A DNA stretch of 64,000 nucleotides from Bradysia coprophila. Its lineage: Eukaryota > Arthropoda > Insecta > Diptera > Sciaridae. The notes below the pieces were generated by a model, which saw nothing but the letters and a program-made list of their open reading frames with translations, ran no database searches and was not told the DNA's origin. Below are positions 1-12,100 of this stretch, in pieces. The stretch spans positions 2,786,986 to 2,850,985 of the forward strand of contig NW_023504022.1 of assembly GCF_014529535.1 (NCBI RefSeq). The letters are read 5' to 3'. Position numbers and translations under genes: made by a program. Numbering within the stretch: the stretch's first letter is position 1; each line of letters begins with the position of its first letter.

Positions 1-102
1 GATTCAGATCAGATCAAAATTTTCAGATCAGATTCAGGTCGGGTAAATTTCAGATCAATCTGGAAAAAAATCAGATTGATCTGATCTGTTCCGAGCCCTA
101 CG
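1..102. repeat. Truncated arm of a GATCAGATT/foldback repeat
   Basis: The first hundred bases are an irregular run of GATCAGATT-like words read in both orientations. They end in CTGTTCCGAGCCCTACG. The complete foldback at 28,829-29,396 ends in almost the same terminus (CGTTCCGAGCCTTACG), so this is most likely the right part of another copy whose left part lies outside the window. The internal words differ (GATCAGATT here, CCCGAACCTGAA there), although the terminus is shared. Confidence 0.55.
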
Positions 103-194
103 ATAGATTCAACTTGCTCTCGACTGTACTGTTGCTGTGGATTCACGAATAACACAGTTTTACCCATTTTTTTCAATTCCTTATATCTCTCAGT

Positions 195-480
195 GTGCAT
201 AAACCCAATGAGGCTGTATTTGCCATGAAAATACATGCAGTTACCTTTCTAAATAACGCCCTACACGACGTTTTACGTTTCATGTAACTCGAGGAAAAGT
301 GGAGAGAAAAGTGCATGTTTCCGGTTTTGGAACACCTCCCACCAGTCACAGAAGCGACGAAGAATTTTTAGACCCGTACGAGATACTGTGGTCTTATTTT
401 GAAAGTGGTTTTGGCTTCTAGTGGCCAGTACCTTTCTAGACACACGTAAAAAAGTCCGTTGGAAAATGTGTCCGATTTCG
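195..480 (-). repeat. Dispersed repeat, copy 1 (TGCCTAGAAAGG family)
   Basis: Read on the minus strand, this stretch matches 13,500-13,870 and 41,280-41,600 with many mismatches. Shared landmarks are a GTGCCTAGA(A/T)AGGT start, a 'GCTTGTGTG' segment, 'AACATGCACTTTTCT', a 'GTGTCATT(G/A)GAAAGGTAATT' block and 'TTTAAAATTCATCCACACT'. Open frames here are not conserved between copies. At about 365-395 it is interrupted by roughly 30 bp resembling the start of the GTACGAAGTAC family. Confidence 0.55.
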
Positions 481-614
481 TTAGGCTGTTTTGCAAAAGA
501 ATCTCTCCTATCCATATGTCTCTACTGACACCAGTGTGTATGAGAATGTATTTGACCAACGCACTTCAAGGAGGAGTGGTACTCTAAATAGGGTACTGAA
601 ACTTGTCAGTTGGA

Positions 615-766
615 GAACATCAGATTTTATCGTCCAGCAAATACGGCAAATGTGTACGAAAAAGAAATTCATACAAATGTCGTGACGACTCGATTGGCAT
701 TTGTATGAATTTGTTTTTATCTTACAGATTTAGCGTTACCGTATTTGCTGGACGATATCTGACGTT
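615..766. mobile_element. Short foldback/MITE
   Basis: An inverted repeat pairs TCGTCCAGCAAATACGG (about 629) with CCGTATTTGCTGGACGA (about 739), and GAAATTCATACAAATG with CATTTGTATGAATTT nearer the loop. It could fold into a hairpin of about 150 bp with a small bulge. No coding potential. Class not determined. Confidence 0.6.
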
Positions 767-1944
767 CCTATATCGTGTCACACAACTGTAAAATATTGTA
801 AAAAGCCATTTCAATTGTACTCTATTTGACAGCTCACTTTTGCTTGAGGTGCGTTGATTTGACTCCTTTACTTCTAGGTCAAAAGTGTTTCAACTTTCTA
901 AAATCTAACTTCTTAGTCGCTTACAAAATAGCCAATTTTTGGATCTAGACATATGTCCAAGAAGAGCAATTGTACCTACAGAAGATAACTTTTCTAAGGC
1001 CGGAACTGACTCTATCGAAAAAAGAATTGGATGTGGAAAGTAGGTTCACTTGCTGGAGACCAGATGCTCGAAAATAGTATGAGGACTGGAAAGTTCAGAG
1101 AACTGAGACGAAAAAAATGCGAACATTTTTTCAGCTGAGTAAAATGTTTCACACTCTACGGATGGGTAATGTTTTCTGAGACGGTTCCAAGTGGTTGAGT
1201 ATTGAATAAATCGGCTAATGCTTGGAAAGTAGCTGTTATCCGTAAAGTACGTGTTATTCCATGCCGATCTGTGATGACCCGGACAAGTAAATCGTCTATA
1301 CCAGCTTGTCCCTTTATCAACGACAACAATCCCAGAGAAGTGATCTTAACTATCTGCTCTTGCAGTTCTTAGGTCGGTGGTTTTGAGATGTCTTGTGCAC
1401 AAAAGGCGCAATTTAGAATTATTGTCGTACGTACCTTAATGATAAACGACGAATTCGATTGAGTTCAGACAGTTTCCGCTTCCAAATGGTCAATATACAA
1501 AATCTCTTGAAGGATCGGCAATTTACAACCTGAATTTCACAACACTTTTGTTCGATCTGTTTATCAAAACAATATCGTAACCTCAATGGTTGATGCTGTC
1601 ACGGCTGTCACGTTTTATTATAAGGGCATATCCGTCACAGATGGCACTGTTCACGTTATGAAGACACTGCAGTGTATGGTAAAATACATAACAGTAATTC
1701 CTAACGTCCTGCATTAGAACGCAACGACTTGATCTACACAGGATTTTCCCATTTGATTTAATTTTAATGATCTAAGCTACCGACAGCTGAGAAGGGTTTT
1801 CAAGTCATCTCATCCCTGATAAGTTGAAACTTTTTGTTGGTTTTCCTTTGCCGTGACTTTTAAAGTGAATTGTTGGTGTGCTGTGTGTTTTGGCTGAATG
1901 GTGCGAGAAGGATCTGGTGCGTGAGTGCTGGATTTTTAAGCGCG
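767..1944. other. Non-coding stretch without recognised features
   Basis: I see no convincing reading frame, RNA gene, long hairpin or tandem repeat here. Stop codons are frequent in all frames. It probably holds decayed repeats. Confidence 0.5.
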
Positions 1945-2082
1945 ACGTTTTTTTTTTGTGGGGAGTGCGGAAGGATTTTTTGGTTTCCTTTTCTTTTGTA
2001 TGTTTTCTCTGTGTATGAAAGTGTAAAAGTGGCTATTTTTGCTACGATTTGGTGTGTTTCTCGAAGTAGCTTTCCATGGATG
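1945..2082 (+). repeat. Dispersed 130-bp repeat, copy 1
   Basis: Matches 13,945-14,065 in the same orientation. The best shared stretches are GTGCGGAAGGA, a long run around TTTCCTTTTCTTTTGTATG, TTTTCTCTGTGTATG, and AGCTTTCCA near the end. It lies directly beside the 2,110-2,270 hairpin and may be part of the same element; the second copy lacks the hairpin. Confidence 0.6.
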
Positions 2083-2109
2083 TCCAAATTTTCCATCTGT
2101 AGATGGCAA

Positions 2110-2270
2110 TTGCCAAATTTTTTTTTTACTGAAAACAACAAAAATTTTACCAAAAAAATCTGCGTCGTAGAGTGGCAGATGTTCAAGAACAGACCTACAG
2201 GAAAATTCATCTGCCACATGCGACGCAGAATTTTTTGGTACAATTTTTGTTGTTTTCAGCCAAATTTATT
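2110..2270. mobile_element. Foldback MITE with a GCGTCxxAxxxTGGCAGATG motif
   Basis: The arms GAAAACAACAAAAATTTTACC (about 2,131) and GGTACAATTTTTGTTGTTTTC (about 2,237) are near-perfect inverted repeats. Further in, CTGCGTCGTAGAGTGGCAGA faces TCTGCCACATGCGACGCAG. The same GCGTCAC-AA-TGGCAG word recurs in the hairpins at 47.9-48.2, 52.9-53.2, 55.7-56.0 and 57.4-57.65 kb, so this belongs to a superfamily of related foldbacks. Confidence 0.7.
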
Positions 2271-2709
2271 AATTTATTAACTAAGCCAGCTTGTTTGAAC
2301 TAATTGGGCGTAAAATTTAATTTTTGCATAACGAAGCTGAAAGCGTCAACTCTAGCGATATCATTCATTTTAGAAATGTCACGAACTGTGTACTTATCTA
2401 TAAAATTGACGAATCACGAGTGGATGAAATAGTCAATAGAGATTGAGCTAGAGATTGAGTAGACCTTAGTTGGCGAAACTATTGACAGATTCCAGTTCAC
2501 TGTGATGTTTTAACATAGGAATTCAAAAAATTCCGCTTTCGTGAAGTTGGTTGTTTCAGATGTTGCACACAAAAAACATGAAATTGAACCGATCGTATTG
2601 ACTACTGGGCCATTTTAAATATTTACATATTATAAGGACGTTTGCCAAAAAATTCGTCACAACAACACCAAATGAAATTGGGGGTTGTCATATCAGAATA
2701 ATTTGGCAT

Positions 2710-4258
2710 TTGGCGCAGTTGGAACATAACTTGAACCCCAAATTGATGGAATTCGATGGAATTAAAGTGAAATATGAACCTCCACTTGAAGATGATTACT
2801 ACGAACCACAAATGCCCTTAAGGAAAACGATTCTTTGTCGGGTTCCTGCAAATCAAGTGGACAAATCGGAAATCACTATCGAAGATACCAAACCAGATCA
2901 TTCAGCTGAACCGGCATGTGTACGGAATTTGTCCGGCAATAGAACATTAAAGTGCAGTGAATGTTACAAACAATTTTTAAGCACCAGTCGAGGTTGAAAG
3001 AGCATATAATGCGCGTCCACACCGGAGAAAAGTTATTCGAATGCAGCGAGTGCAATAAAAAATTCGAACCAACGCGGATCTGAGACGACATGGATTCGTC
3101 CATACGTAAGAAAGAGTTGTTAAATGCCTCAAATGTCCAAAGAAATTTAAAATGAGGCCGGACTGAAAGTGCACATCAAGTACGTTCACACAAAAGATAA
3201 ACGTTTCAAATGCAGCCAGTGTGATAGAAAATGCAGAACCACCTCGGACCTGAAACGACATATGCGCGCCCATTCGGATGAAAGGACCATCGAATGCTAC
3301 GAATGTTCGAAAAAATTCATATGGATAAGTCGGGATTCAGGCAGCACATGACATTTCACACGGAAGAGAAATCTTTCGAATGCTACGAATGTTCGAAAAA
3401 AAAAATTGCTAAAACTTCTGAAAGAGCATATGAAAATCCATGCTAAAGAAAAATTATTCATATGCCAGGAATTTTCTTCGAGATTCAAAACTGTCAGGAC
3501 CCTGAGACTTCACAAACGAAGAATGCATTACGACAACGACAATAGACCCTTATTTCAATGCAAACAATGTTCGAAAGTTTTTAAAGCCAGTTCAGACCTT
3601 ACGCGTCACATGTTCGTTCACACCGACGACAAACGTTTCGAATGTGAATTGTGTTCCAAAAAGCTAAAAACTAAGGGAAATCTGAAAGTTCACTTGAGCT
3701 TACACCAAGATTTAACGTTCAGTTGTACCAAGTGTTCGACGAAATTCAAATCGAGAGGCGTGCTAGGAGTTCATGTACGAAGAAAACATTCGAATGCTGA
3801 AAAGTCAGCATGCAAAGAATGTGGCAAGACATTTGACCAGTGTGGAGCTTAGCCGACATATGGTGGTGCATTCGCAAAGCAGACCATTTCAATGCAACCA
3901 ATGTCCACGGACATTCAAACGCCAGTATTGTATAAACCATGCGGACGCAGATCCATTCGGGAAAAAGTTTATAGACTGTTATGATCAGAGCGAGAGATCC
4001 GAAGACTAGTTAATTTAACTTGCCTTGGGGTACTTGTCAAAATATTGCTTTCTCTTTCAACGTGTTACGTTGAGAGCGAGAGGACCGAAGACCAGTTTAT
4101 TATAAGTTGCCTTGGGGTACTTGTCAAAATATTTCTATCTCTTTCATCATAACACTCTATTCGAGTGTGATTGCTGTCATCAACGATGCAGAACCAAAAT
4201 CGAATTGATCAGGCACATGAAAATACACACATGTTCAGTTGTAATCAAAAAATTATGA
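2710..4258 (+). pseudogene. C2H2 zinc-finger protein pseudogene
   Basis: The reading frame starts around 2,710 with an acidic linker (MEFDGIKVKYEPPLEDDYYE near the start) and runs into a series of about twelve C2H2 fingers with TGEK-like linkers, for example HTGEKLFECSECNKKF, HTKDKRFKCSQC and FVHTDDKRFECELC. The fingers are spread over all three frames. Shifts lie near 2,985, 3,070, 3,163, 3,335, 3,838 and 3,935, and an in-frame stop lies near 3,108. A block at about 3,985-4,150 splits the last finger (FECDCCHQRC...HMKIH) from the rest. That finger's stop is at 4,256-4,258, directly followed by AATAAA at 4,259-4,264. No ZAD domain is visible upstream. Finger residues outside the lesions are intact, so inactivation looks recent; clustered assembly indels are the alternative. 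Confidence 0.8.
3985..4150. repeat. Two-unit tandem insertion inside the zinc-finger pseudogene
   Basis: Two diverged copies of an 86-bp unit begin at about 3,988 and 4,074. Both read GAGCGAGAG-TCCGAAGAC, then TTGCCTTGGGGTACTTGTC, AAAATATT and TCTCTTTCA. The block interrupts the last zinc finger, because finger coding resumes after it at about 4,155. It is either an insertion or a local duplication after insertion. Confidence 0.6.
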
Positions 4259-4573
4259 AATAAATTCACCTCCTGATTTGAATATGAAAAATTATTATTA
4301 GACCACTGTCTATCTCTTAGAAAATAAAATTTGTACAGAAAATTTGAGAAAACTGATGGAAATGCGATGTGGAATGATGTGGGATTGGTAGTCACCTCCT
4401 TCGATATCAAATCAATCTTATTTCTATGCCGAATCGTCTCACTTAAGAGCAATAACTAGTCGGCCAATTGATAGCCCAGATTTGTGCCCGAAAATATTTG
4501 TCAATCAAAAAATATTAAAAAAAAAAAAACTCAGCCCACTCGGAGGAATGCGTGCAGTTTGTGTAAATTTGTC
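4259..4573. other. AT-rich spacer, including the pseudogene poly(A) signal
   Basis: Begins with AATAAA at 4,259-4,264 and otherwise holds no recognisable coding sequence or repeat. A poly-A run lies at about 4,518-4,530. Confidence 0.5.
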
Positions 4574-4748
4574 GGAGAGATGCTAATATGACGACTGGGT
4601 CGTTTCGACGGATAGAGGGAATATGTCGAATGACAGTTGGGTTTTTGAGAGAGAATTCAATACATTTTCTATCAACCAATTTTAAAATCTTTCGACATAT
4701 TCCCTCTATCCGTCGAAACGACCCAGTCGTCATATTAGCATCTCTCTG
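4574..4748. mobile_element. Foldback MITE, copy 1 (AGAGATGCTAATATGACGAC ends)
   Basis: Arms of about 56 bp, starting AGAGATGCTAATATGACGAC and running through GGATAGAGGGAATATGTCGA, are repeated inverted at 4,691-4,747 with essentially no mismatch. The loop of about 60 bp carries GAGAGAGAATTCAATACATT. A second copy with the same arms and loop is at 39,113-39,288. Near-identity of arms within and between copies points to recent activity. Confidence 0.85.
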
Positions 4749-4842
4749 AAATTTGTACATTTGAAAAATCCTCTTCCGAAACTATTTAACAATCTCGATA
4801 CCAATTTTCAATGTGCTCTCATGTCAGTTTAGTTCAGCAGCA

Positions 4843-4972
4843 TTTATAATTTTGATTTAAAATTCTAAAACTGTTGCTGTTTAAGAAATTCAATTAAGTC
4901 TTACAGTCAGTTATCAAGTGAGACTGTTGCTGTGAAGTAACAAAAGACCCACAGAATTAAATACCAAACCAA
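4843..4972 (+). repeat. Dispersed 130-bp repeat, copy 1
   Basis: Matches 7,983-8,113 in the same orientation with few differences. Shared stretches include GCATTTATAA, TTTGATTTAAAATTCTAAAA, CTGTTGCTGTTTAAGAAATT, CAGTTATCAAGTGAGA and AAGACCCACAGAATTAAATA. It shows no terminal inverted repeats; the class is unknown. Confidence 0.8.
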
Positions 4973-5019
4973 TACTCTCTCATTCGGTCATTCGGGGCGG
5001 GGGCCATTTGAAGGCTGTA

Positions 5020-5765
5020 ATTTTAGACCCGTACGAAGTACTGGGGTCTTATAGGTTTACGCATACGTTTGTAACACGTCGAATTCCCCTGAGTAAGGGG
5101 AAACCTATTGTGGTTGTCTAGAGATGCCAAATCAGTGAAAAAAAAGTCCGTCTGTCTGTCTGCACGATAACTTGAGTAAAACGTATCCGATTTTGAAAAT
5201 TCTTTTTTTTCCCGTTTGGTAATGTCAAAAGACAGGCTAAGTTCGAAGATGAGTGATTTTGGATCGACCCCTCCCGAGCTGTGGCCCAATAAGTGCTTTA
5301 CGGTTTTTCGAAGATATCTCCGGACATTTAAACGTTAAACTTGTAAGTGATACGTCAAATAAAAGGTATTTACAATACCGATCGACAAAAAAAAAGTTTA
5401 TGGAAACCGGATGACCGACTCGTGAGTTAGACTTCTTGGTGTGAAACAGGCACAGGGCGGCAAGCAGTTTTTGCTTGTAGGACCGTACCAATCAGGAAAA
5501 AAAAAGTTTTTGAAATTATGTTCTCCGGAGCGTGAGCTAGGTCTCTTGGAGTGAGCTCTTATCTGGCTACTCGGCCGTACAGTGAACGTGGAGTATTTTG
5601 TCAATATCTCGAGTAAATTTTGACCGAATTTCATGAATTTTTTTTGTTTGAAAGGAATTAACAAATGTAAAGCGTCGGTAAAATTTCCGGTCTCCTAACA
5701 AAATGGCTGCCGGTGGCCATATTGGATTTTAATAAAAGTTATATATCTTGGGAAAAATGGTACTT
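5020..5765 (+). mobile_element. GTACGAAGTAC-family element, copy 1 (5' part)
   Basis: Starts TTTTAGACCCGTACGAAGTA followed by a GGGGTCTTATAGG block, the same head as copies at 34,545 and 56,011 and as the reversed copy ending near 54,825. Internal landmarks shared with the 53.7-54.8 kb copy are a CTGTCTGTCTG run, AGGCTAAGTTCGAAGATG, GTGAGTTAGAC, a GAGCGTGAGCTAGGTCTCTT block, and a segment ending AAAATGGCTGCCGGTGGCCA. The tail frame present in the other copies is missing, so this copy is truncated at its 3' side. Confidence 0.7.
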
Positions 5766-5859
5766 AGAGAGTTTCTGTTAAGATGGAAGTAATTGGTTAT
5801 GTGTGTGGGGTGTTTCAGGCATTCTATATATGGACATATGTATATACCTATATACAGCT

Positions 5860-5956
5860 ATATTGAGCTATATACAGGCATATAGAGCTATATACAGGCA
5901 TATAGAGCTATATACAGGCATATAGAGCTATATACAGGCATATAGAGCTATATAAT
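5860..5956. repeat. 20-bp tandem repeat (about five units)
   Basis: Nearly perfect repetition of the unit GAGCTATATACAGGCATATA. The flanks carry degenerate TATA-rich versions. No gene is associated with it. Confidence 0.9.
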
Positions 5957-6104
5957 AGCATATTCATCTGTGAAATGTTTATTTATAGGAAAATATGGGT
6001 AAATATAGCGGTATATAGCTGTTTAAATAGGAATTTATGAAAGTTGACTTCGTACGAGGCTGTCTATATTGCCTCCGGCAATTTATTTGTATATGTTAAC
6101 AAGG

Positions 6105-6250
6105 CAAAGAGTGGATAACGTAAGTGATTTTAAAGAGCGAATAGCTTTTCAGTAGAGAATGAAGTAAAAGAAATGAAGAGTTTCACAGTAAAGGCTTTTG
6201 ATACAAATAGGTGTTTCGTACGGGTCGGCGTTAGCTTTGCTTTACGTTAC
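6105..6250 (+). repeat. Dispersed 140-bp repeat, copy 1
   Basis: Matches 45,548-45,690 in the same orientation. Shared stretches are GTGATTTTAAAG, GCGAATAGCTTTTCAGTAGA, GAATGAAGTAAAAGAAATGA and GTTTCGTACGGGTCGGCGTT. Class unknown. Confidence 0.8.
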
Positions 6251-6330
6251 AATTTGGCAACGGGCTAGACGCAAATGCACAATGCTCGGACTGGCACAAC
6301 TATGAATAAAACAACATTCGGACACATTTA

Positions 6331-6488
6331 TTCACGCCGTAAGTGCGGTCAAAATATAAAGTGCGGAGGTCTTTCTAACGTAGCGTCATTTTCATACAAT
6401 GAATCGTTGAAATTTATTTTTCGGTTCATTTTTTCATCAAATCGTTCGCTTAACATTCAAATTTTAGGCACACTTACGGCGTGAATTC
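6331..6488. mobile_element. MITE with TTCACGCCGTAAGTG ends
   Basis: TTCACGCCGTAAGTG near 6,331 is inverted as CACTTACGGCGTGAA ending near 6,486, giving an element of about 155 bp. A diverged partial copy in the opposite orientation begins at about 40,415 (TTCACGCCATAAGTGTGCCT) and shares the subterminal TCAAATTTTAGGC and a CATTTTTTCATC block. Confidence 0.75.
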
Positions 6489-7982
6489 AACAACCAAAAC
6501 AGCAACTCCTTTCTCTTTAATTTATTAGGGAAAGCACAGACGAAACAGTAAAACACAACGCTCCTTTCCCTTTCATTATTCACTGAAGATCCTGTGTAGA
6601 TCAAATCGTTGCGTCCTTATCCAGGACGTTTGGAATTCCTTAAATTACACCCTGACAAAAGAAAACGGTAGACACGTACACCCCGTAAAAAATTGTTCAA
6701 ATCAAATGTTTTGGTTTTTGTATTAACAACATTTCATGGAATGTACCTTTCGTTTGCAAGCCAGTCAAGGCAGACATGAACGACATTTTCAAAATCAATA
6801 AGGAAATACATAAAATGTACGGTCGGAATACGCAGCGTTTTCAAAGCTTAAAAGCTCCATAACCGTTGTCATTTTAATGTACGAATGTTAATTAATTTAA
6901 AAATTAAGAAAAAATTTGCTCGTCGGTTGGTCAATGTACCAAAACTATAAAAACTATGAAAACTGATAGAAAGTGTAGGACTGTTTTATATTTATCTATT
7001 TTTTCCCAGTAGCGAGCTAATCTGATAAAACTTGCGAAAATTTACTAACTCTAGCTTGTACACCGAAAAAATGTTTCGGCAACATGGTTGCAAATATCAT
7101 AAATTACCTAAAAGAAATCCCATATCAATTATGGACAGAAATGTTTGTTCTTTATTTTTTTACGTAACTAATACAAATTTATTGAAAGTAGGACAAGTGC
7201 GAACTCTGAACTTTCCATTCAATTTCCTTGAGCTTAACTCACAGGAGCGTTTTAACGTTGCGTCCTCGTAGGGCAACGAACCATTCTCATAGTGCTGATT
7301 AACGTACAATCAGTCTAAAAAGTGAGAAAAGAACGACCTAAGGAGGGAAGAGAGGCTTAGGTATAAACGTATAAACGAACAAATCAAGAAAGGGTTGGTA
7401 CCGATGACTCTGACGAGTACAAGAAGGACGGACGAAACCGTCAACAGAAAGCTGTTTCGACCTCCAGGCATGGTGGCGGTCACAGAGTAGAAGAGAGCTA
7501 CTCATCGTCAGTTGCTTCCACTATGCCTGTTCACAAAACAGCAAACGATATCGTTTGAACTTAGTAATGACTATCGTTTAGGAAAACTTTGCTGATTACA
7601 GCACTGGTCGGATGGTTAGTATAACACTTTTAACCATGGCGTGTTACTGACCTTTCTCCTAGGTAACGACGCACTAATACAACCAGGAGGAAAACTACCA
7701 AACGTACTCATGCTTTGACATATCCACAGCGGTCTGCACTTCTCGTTCCATTTCTTAGGACCAAAAAGAATTTTCCTTTACCACGTAGCCGCTCAACTCA
7801 ACTTAGGTTGTTTTGCCTCCATAATGTAAGAAATAAAAAAAAAATCAGAAAACGAGCGTCAATGTCATTGCTTTCTTTTTGCTTCTTCCAAAATTTTGTT
7901 TCTTGCGAATTAACAAACTGAAATTGTAAACCACGATAACCTTTTGATGTTACCTTATAATCAAAAAACTAATCGTCACAGA
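6489..7982. other. Non-coding stretch
   Basis: I see no gene, long hairpin or array here; the longest frames have no domain features. AT-rich, with short poly-A and poly-T runs. Confidence 0.5.
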
Positions 7983-8113
7983 AGCATTTATAACTTTGAT
8001 TTAAAATTCTAAAACTGTTGCTGTTTAAGAAATTCAATCAAATCTTATAGCCAGTTATCAAGTGAGAGTGCTGTTGTAAAGTAACAAAAGACCCACAGAA
8101 TTAAATACCAAAC
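7983..8113 (+). repeat. Dispersed 130-bp repeat, copy 2
   Basis: Second copy of the repeat at 4,843-4,972, colinear and in the same orientation, ending in GACCCACAGAATTAAATACC. Confidence 0.8.
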
Positions 8114-9145
8114 GAAACGAATCGAAGAAAGTTAACCGTTCTGCATCAATACTTACAAGTCCATCCATCCAGCTAATAGTGGTGAGGTTTAGTTGCCGTA
8201 TTGGACAATTAATTATTATTTTTTTCAAAAACGAATTTTCATCTAAATAAAAAAAGTTGTTCCATGACAAATATAAATAGCAGGAACTATTTTTGAGAAA
8301 TTTTGGAGACATTTTTGAGAATTTTAAGTATTTTTTGAGAATTCGATTTCTCAAAATAGTCCCTGATAAATATCCATAAATCAGAAACACTTTTTCAAAA
8401 AACAAATCGTGAGTATTCAGTAACAGTTTATTTTACGCGTCGGTTACGCTGAATACGTATCTATAAGGCGAAAGACCAAAAATATTTACAAAGAAAAGGA
8501 ACATCAACATTCGACCACTGTTTCGATCTGAGAGAAAATTAAATACGTCTTTCGACGTTTTGCATTAACATGCAGTTCAAAATTTCCATTTCTCATCAGG
8601 CCATGGCGACAGTGGTACTCGATACAATGTTCTAAGAACACTATACCGATTTGCGCACGAACAAGTCTAGCGAATCATAGTCGAAATGAAATTCCAACTC
8701 ATCACCAAATCCTAACTCGTGGTCAGTCAGTGGTTTCTTTACCAAAAGCCACCACTTGAGCGGATCTAAGCAAAGGTTTGCACATATGTTTCAACGTGAA
8801 CAAACGAAAGTTTTTTCAAACCTTCATAAGCCACATATATGCGACTTATTGGTTGATTCTTCTATAGATACGAAGTGCAATCTACATTTGTTGAATTTTC
8901 AAATTCAAATTTTCAATTTGCAAAGAAAAGGAAAAACAATGAAACGTTTTTCAACACTAGCACCTAATAATTAATCAACATTTTTCTTCAAAGTACTAAG
9001 TAGTACGCACAATATTGTATTCAATTGTTTAAATTGCTCTGATGGATTTCTAATTTCTGTATCATACGTCAATGATAAGCGAATTTGCCAGTTCATTATT
9101 TGCAAGCAGCAATTTATTGAATTGATTTTCCTAATTTTATTGCAG
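8114..9145. other. Region upstream of the EGF-repeat gene; probable 5' leader intron
   Basis: The coding start of the downstream gene lies just after a good acceptor (CTAATTTTATTGCAG, ending 9,145). A non-coding first exon should therefore lie in or upstream of this stretch. I could not fix its donor. No other gene seen. Confidence 0.45.
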
Positions 9146-9166
9146 GCAACATCGACATCTTCAACT

Positions 9167-12100
9167 ATGTATATGATTGTGCTGACCGTTCTTCTAGCAT
9201 GTACATGGGCTGTACAAGGTATGAGTATTTTTTTTTACACATAAAGGCTACTTCGCCGAATGGAACGCACTCACTAGCCGTAGGGTAAACCATGGTAAAT
9301 ATAGTGAGGATTCAATATAGTGAGGAGGTAATGTCATATATAACCGAATCAGATGTGCGGTGGCACGAAAGTTCGATACAAACGCCATCTCATCCCTTCG
9401 TTGAAAGCAAAAAATGTAATAGAAAGTCGGACCATCTGTTGTCAGATAGTGAAAATATTTTTGTGAAATACAAGTAAATCGTAGTCAACTATTTTAAAAA
9501 AAGATGTCATTGGCATCGAACTTATGTGCTAGGCCGCGCGTCTGAATGGCATTAACTCCTCACTATACTTACCTTGTGGTAAAGAACCATTTGACTTCGT
9601 GAGTGCGAAGAAACATCATGACATATATTTTGATATATCTCTGTTGCTTCGCACACACTCAGTCAAATGGTTGTTTACCTCACGGCTAGTGAGTGCGTTC
9701 CATTCGGCGAAATAGCCTATAGACGGCCAGCTAATGTGTCATTGCTTAATGCCAGCTGACAATAGTGGATTTGTATCAACTGCTTTCCATTGGACGTGAT
9801 CCTGGTACATAAAACTCAGCAACTATTGTTTTTGTCCTTTTTTAAATTTTGCTAAAAATGCACTGAGTGCCATTCTAAATGCCACAAAACCAACTACCAT
9901 AACATATAAATTGAAATGCTAGCTTATAGTATGTACCACTAAATAGTTAATATCGTTACTAATTCACTAATATTCTAACTGAAAAGCACTCTACCATAAC
10001 ACCCGTTTTTGCATTCACTTTCAGTCGCCCATCTCGCACCTAGATATGTGGGTTTCTGTAAAAGTTATTTATCTCCTGTAATGTCATAATATTCACAATT
10101 TGAGTGTCACTTTAGAATCAAAATGGGCTAGATTTAAACACGTCATTCACAGAACGTACGTTTATTAACTGAAAATTTCGATAAATGGTCATTTGCGCAC
10201 GGCTAACTTCGATAATTTCACATTTATTCACGGAAAACTGCGATAATTTCTCATTTATTCACTGAAAATTGACAAATTCTTGACAGTGTACTAGATGAGT
10301 GTTTTATTTGTGGGGAATATGAATGAGTGACGGCGTCATGGCGTGTTTATGTTTCAGTTTGATTTTTTAAATTTGTTTTTTATGGTGATTATGACATTAC
10401 AGGAGATAAAACCTTGTTCCTAACACGGTAGTAAATGGGGGTTTTGCGCACAAGATGTGTTGCCGAACTCGCTTCGCTCGTATCGGCAATCTCACATCTA
10501 GTGCGCAAAACAATCCCATTTACTACCTTATTATGAAAATAGCTATTATTTACCAAGGTAGGTATGAAGGTATTTTTTCGCACTAGATGTCGATTATCGA
10601 CCCGAGGCGAAGCCGAGGTCGACAAGACGTCGTGTGCGAAAAAATACCGGCATACCTACCGTGGTAGATACAATGTTTTTCGCAATTTCAGCCCATAATC
10701 ACCTTTCCAATGCAAAACACGTCCTACATTTTGTTCCAAAATTCTTTTGCATACAGAAATTCATTTGAATGATCAAGAAGGCTGCATTATAATACAAATT
10801 GCAATGTGATGTAAAGAGACGCGTTGAATGAAATCGAGTAGTCGATGCTAATTACGCTTCAACAATACCAAGGTAGATATAGTGTGGAGGTCATGTCATT
10901 CAGACGCGCGGCCTAGCACATATGTTCGATGTCAATGACATATTTTTTTAAAATGGTTGACTACGATTTACTTGTATTTCACAAAAATATTTTCACTATC
11001 TGACAACAGATGGCCCGACTTTCTATTACATTTTTTGCTTTCAATGAAGGGATGAGATGGCGTTTGTATCGAACTTTCGCCACCGCACATCTGATTCGGT
11101 TATATATGGCATTACCTCCTCACTATATTTACCTTGAACAATACGTTCGGTATAATTGTGTGACTCTATAGCTGAATGGCTAATAGTCGCCGCTTTGTGT
11201 TCAAAAACCTTTTGGTGTCGGGGGTTCGATTTCTGGTCAATGCAAGATTTTTATTTATACAAATTTAGCATTCGTTGAAGGTAATAGGTTCTTTAGCGTG
11301 CGAAAAAAAGTTCATATTGCACTGTGTCCGGGAATACAGTTAAATAAATACCTTCAAAACGACATTAAATGGATGCATGGAAAGGTGATGATTATGGACC
11401 GGAATTGCGAAAAAACTTTTAAAAGAATCAAAAAAATCAAATCGAATTAAATTTCTAAAACTCTCTGCAGGCCAAGGATGCTCTAGAAGTCCCTGTGGCA
11501 CGAATGCAATATGTCGAGAAACTGTTGCCGGTGGTCCAGTATGTTCTTGTCCACCAGGTCATTCAGGAGATCCAACAATTTATTGCCGTCGACCTGAATG
11601 CTTGGATCATACGGAATGTATAGGAAATATGGCCTGTCGATCGGGAAGTTGTGTTAATCCTTGTATTGGTTCATGCGGACAAAATGCGAATTGTGAGGTA
11701 AGTTTTTGGTCGTCGATCTTTATCACTCACAGACGATGATGATTCGGTGTTACATTTTTGGTTTTATTTATTTATTGCGAAGGTGAGAAACCATGTGGCA
11801 GCTTGTAGTTGTCCAGCTGGTTATACAGGAGATCCGTTTTTATATTGTCGACGTGCCGACCCAGGTATGCTACTTTATAGTGAAGTTAACTAGAAGCGTT
11901 TAATTAGTTTAATTCAGTCAACCGCCCACATTGTGTAAAATCAAATTCCATCCTATTTCAATGACTTAATATGTGTCCTGTCCATACATAAGTAAATTTA
12001 GCATTGACCATGAGAACGACATTTTTGTGATTAAAATCTCTCATTTCATCATTCATCCTTCATTTCTTCCAGAGGAACTATGTCATCCGTCACCATGCGG

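Noticed and set aside
11157-11245. A functional tRNA gene
   Set aside because: A- and B-box-like motifs are present but acceptor and T stems pair poorly; kept only as a tRNA-like repeat.
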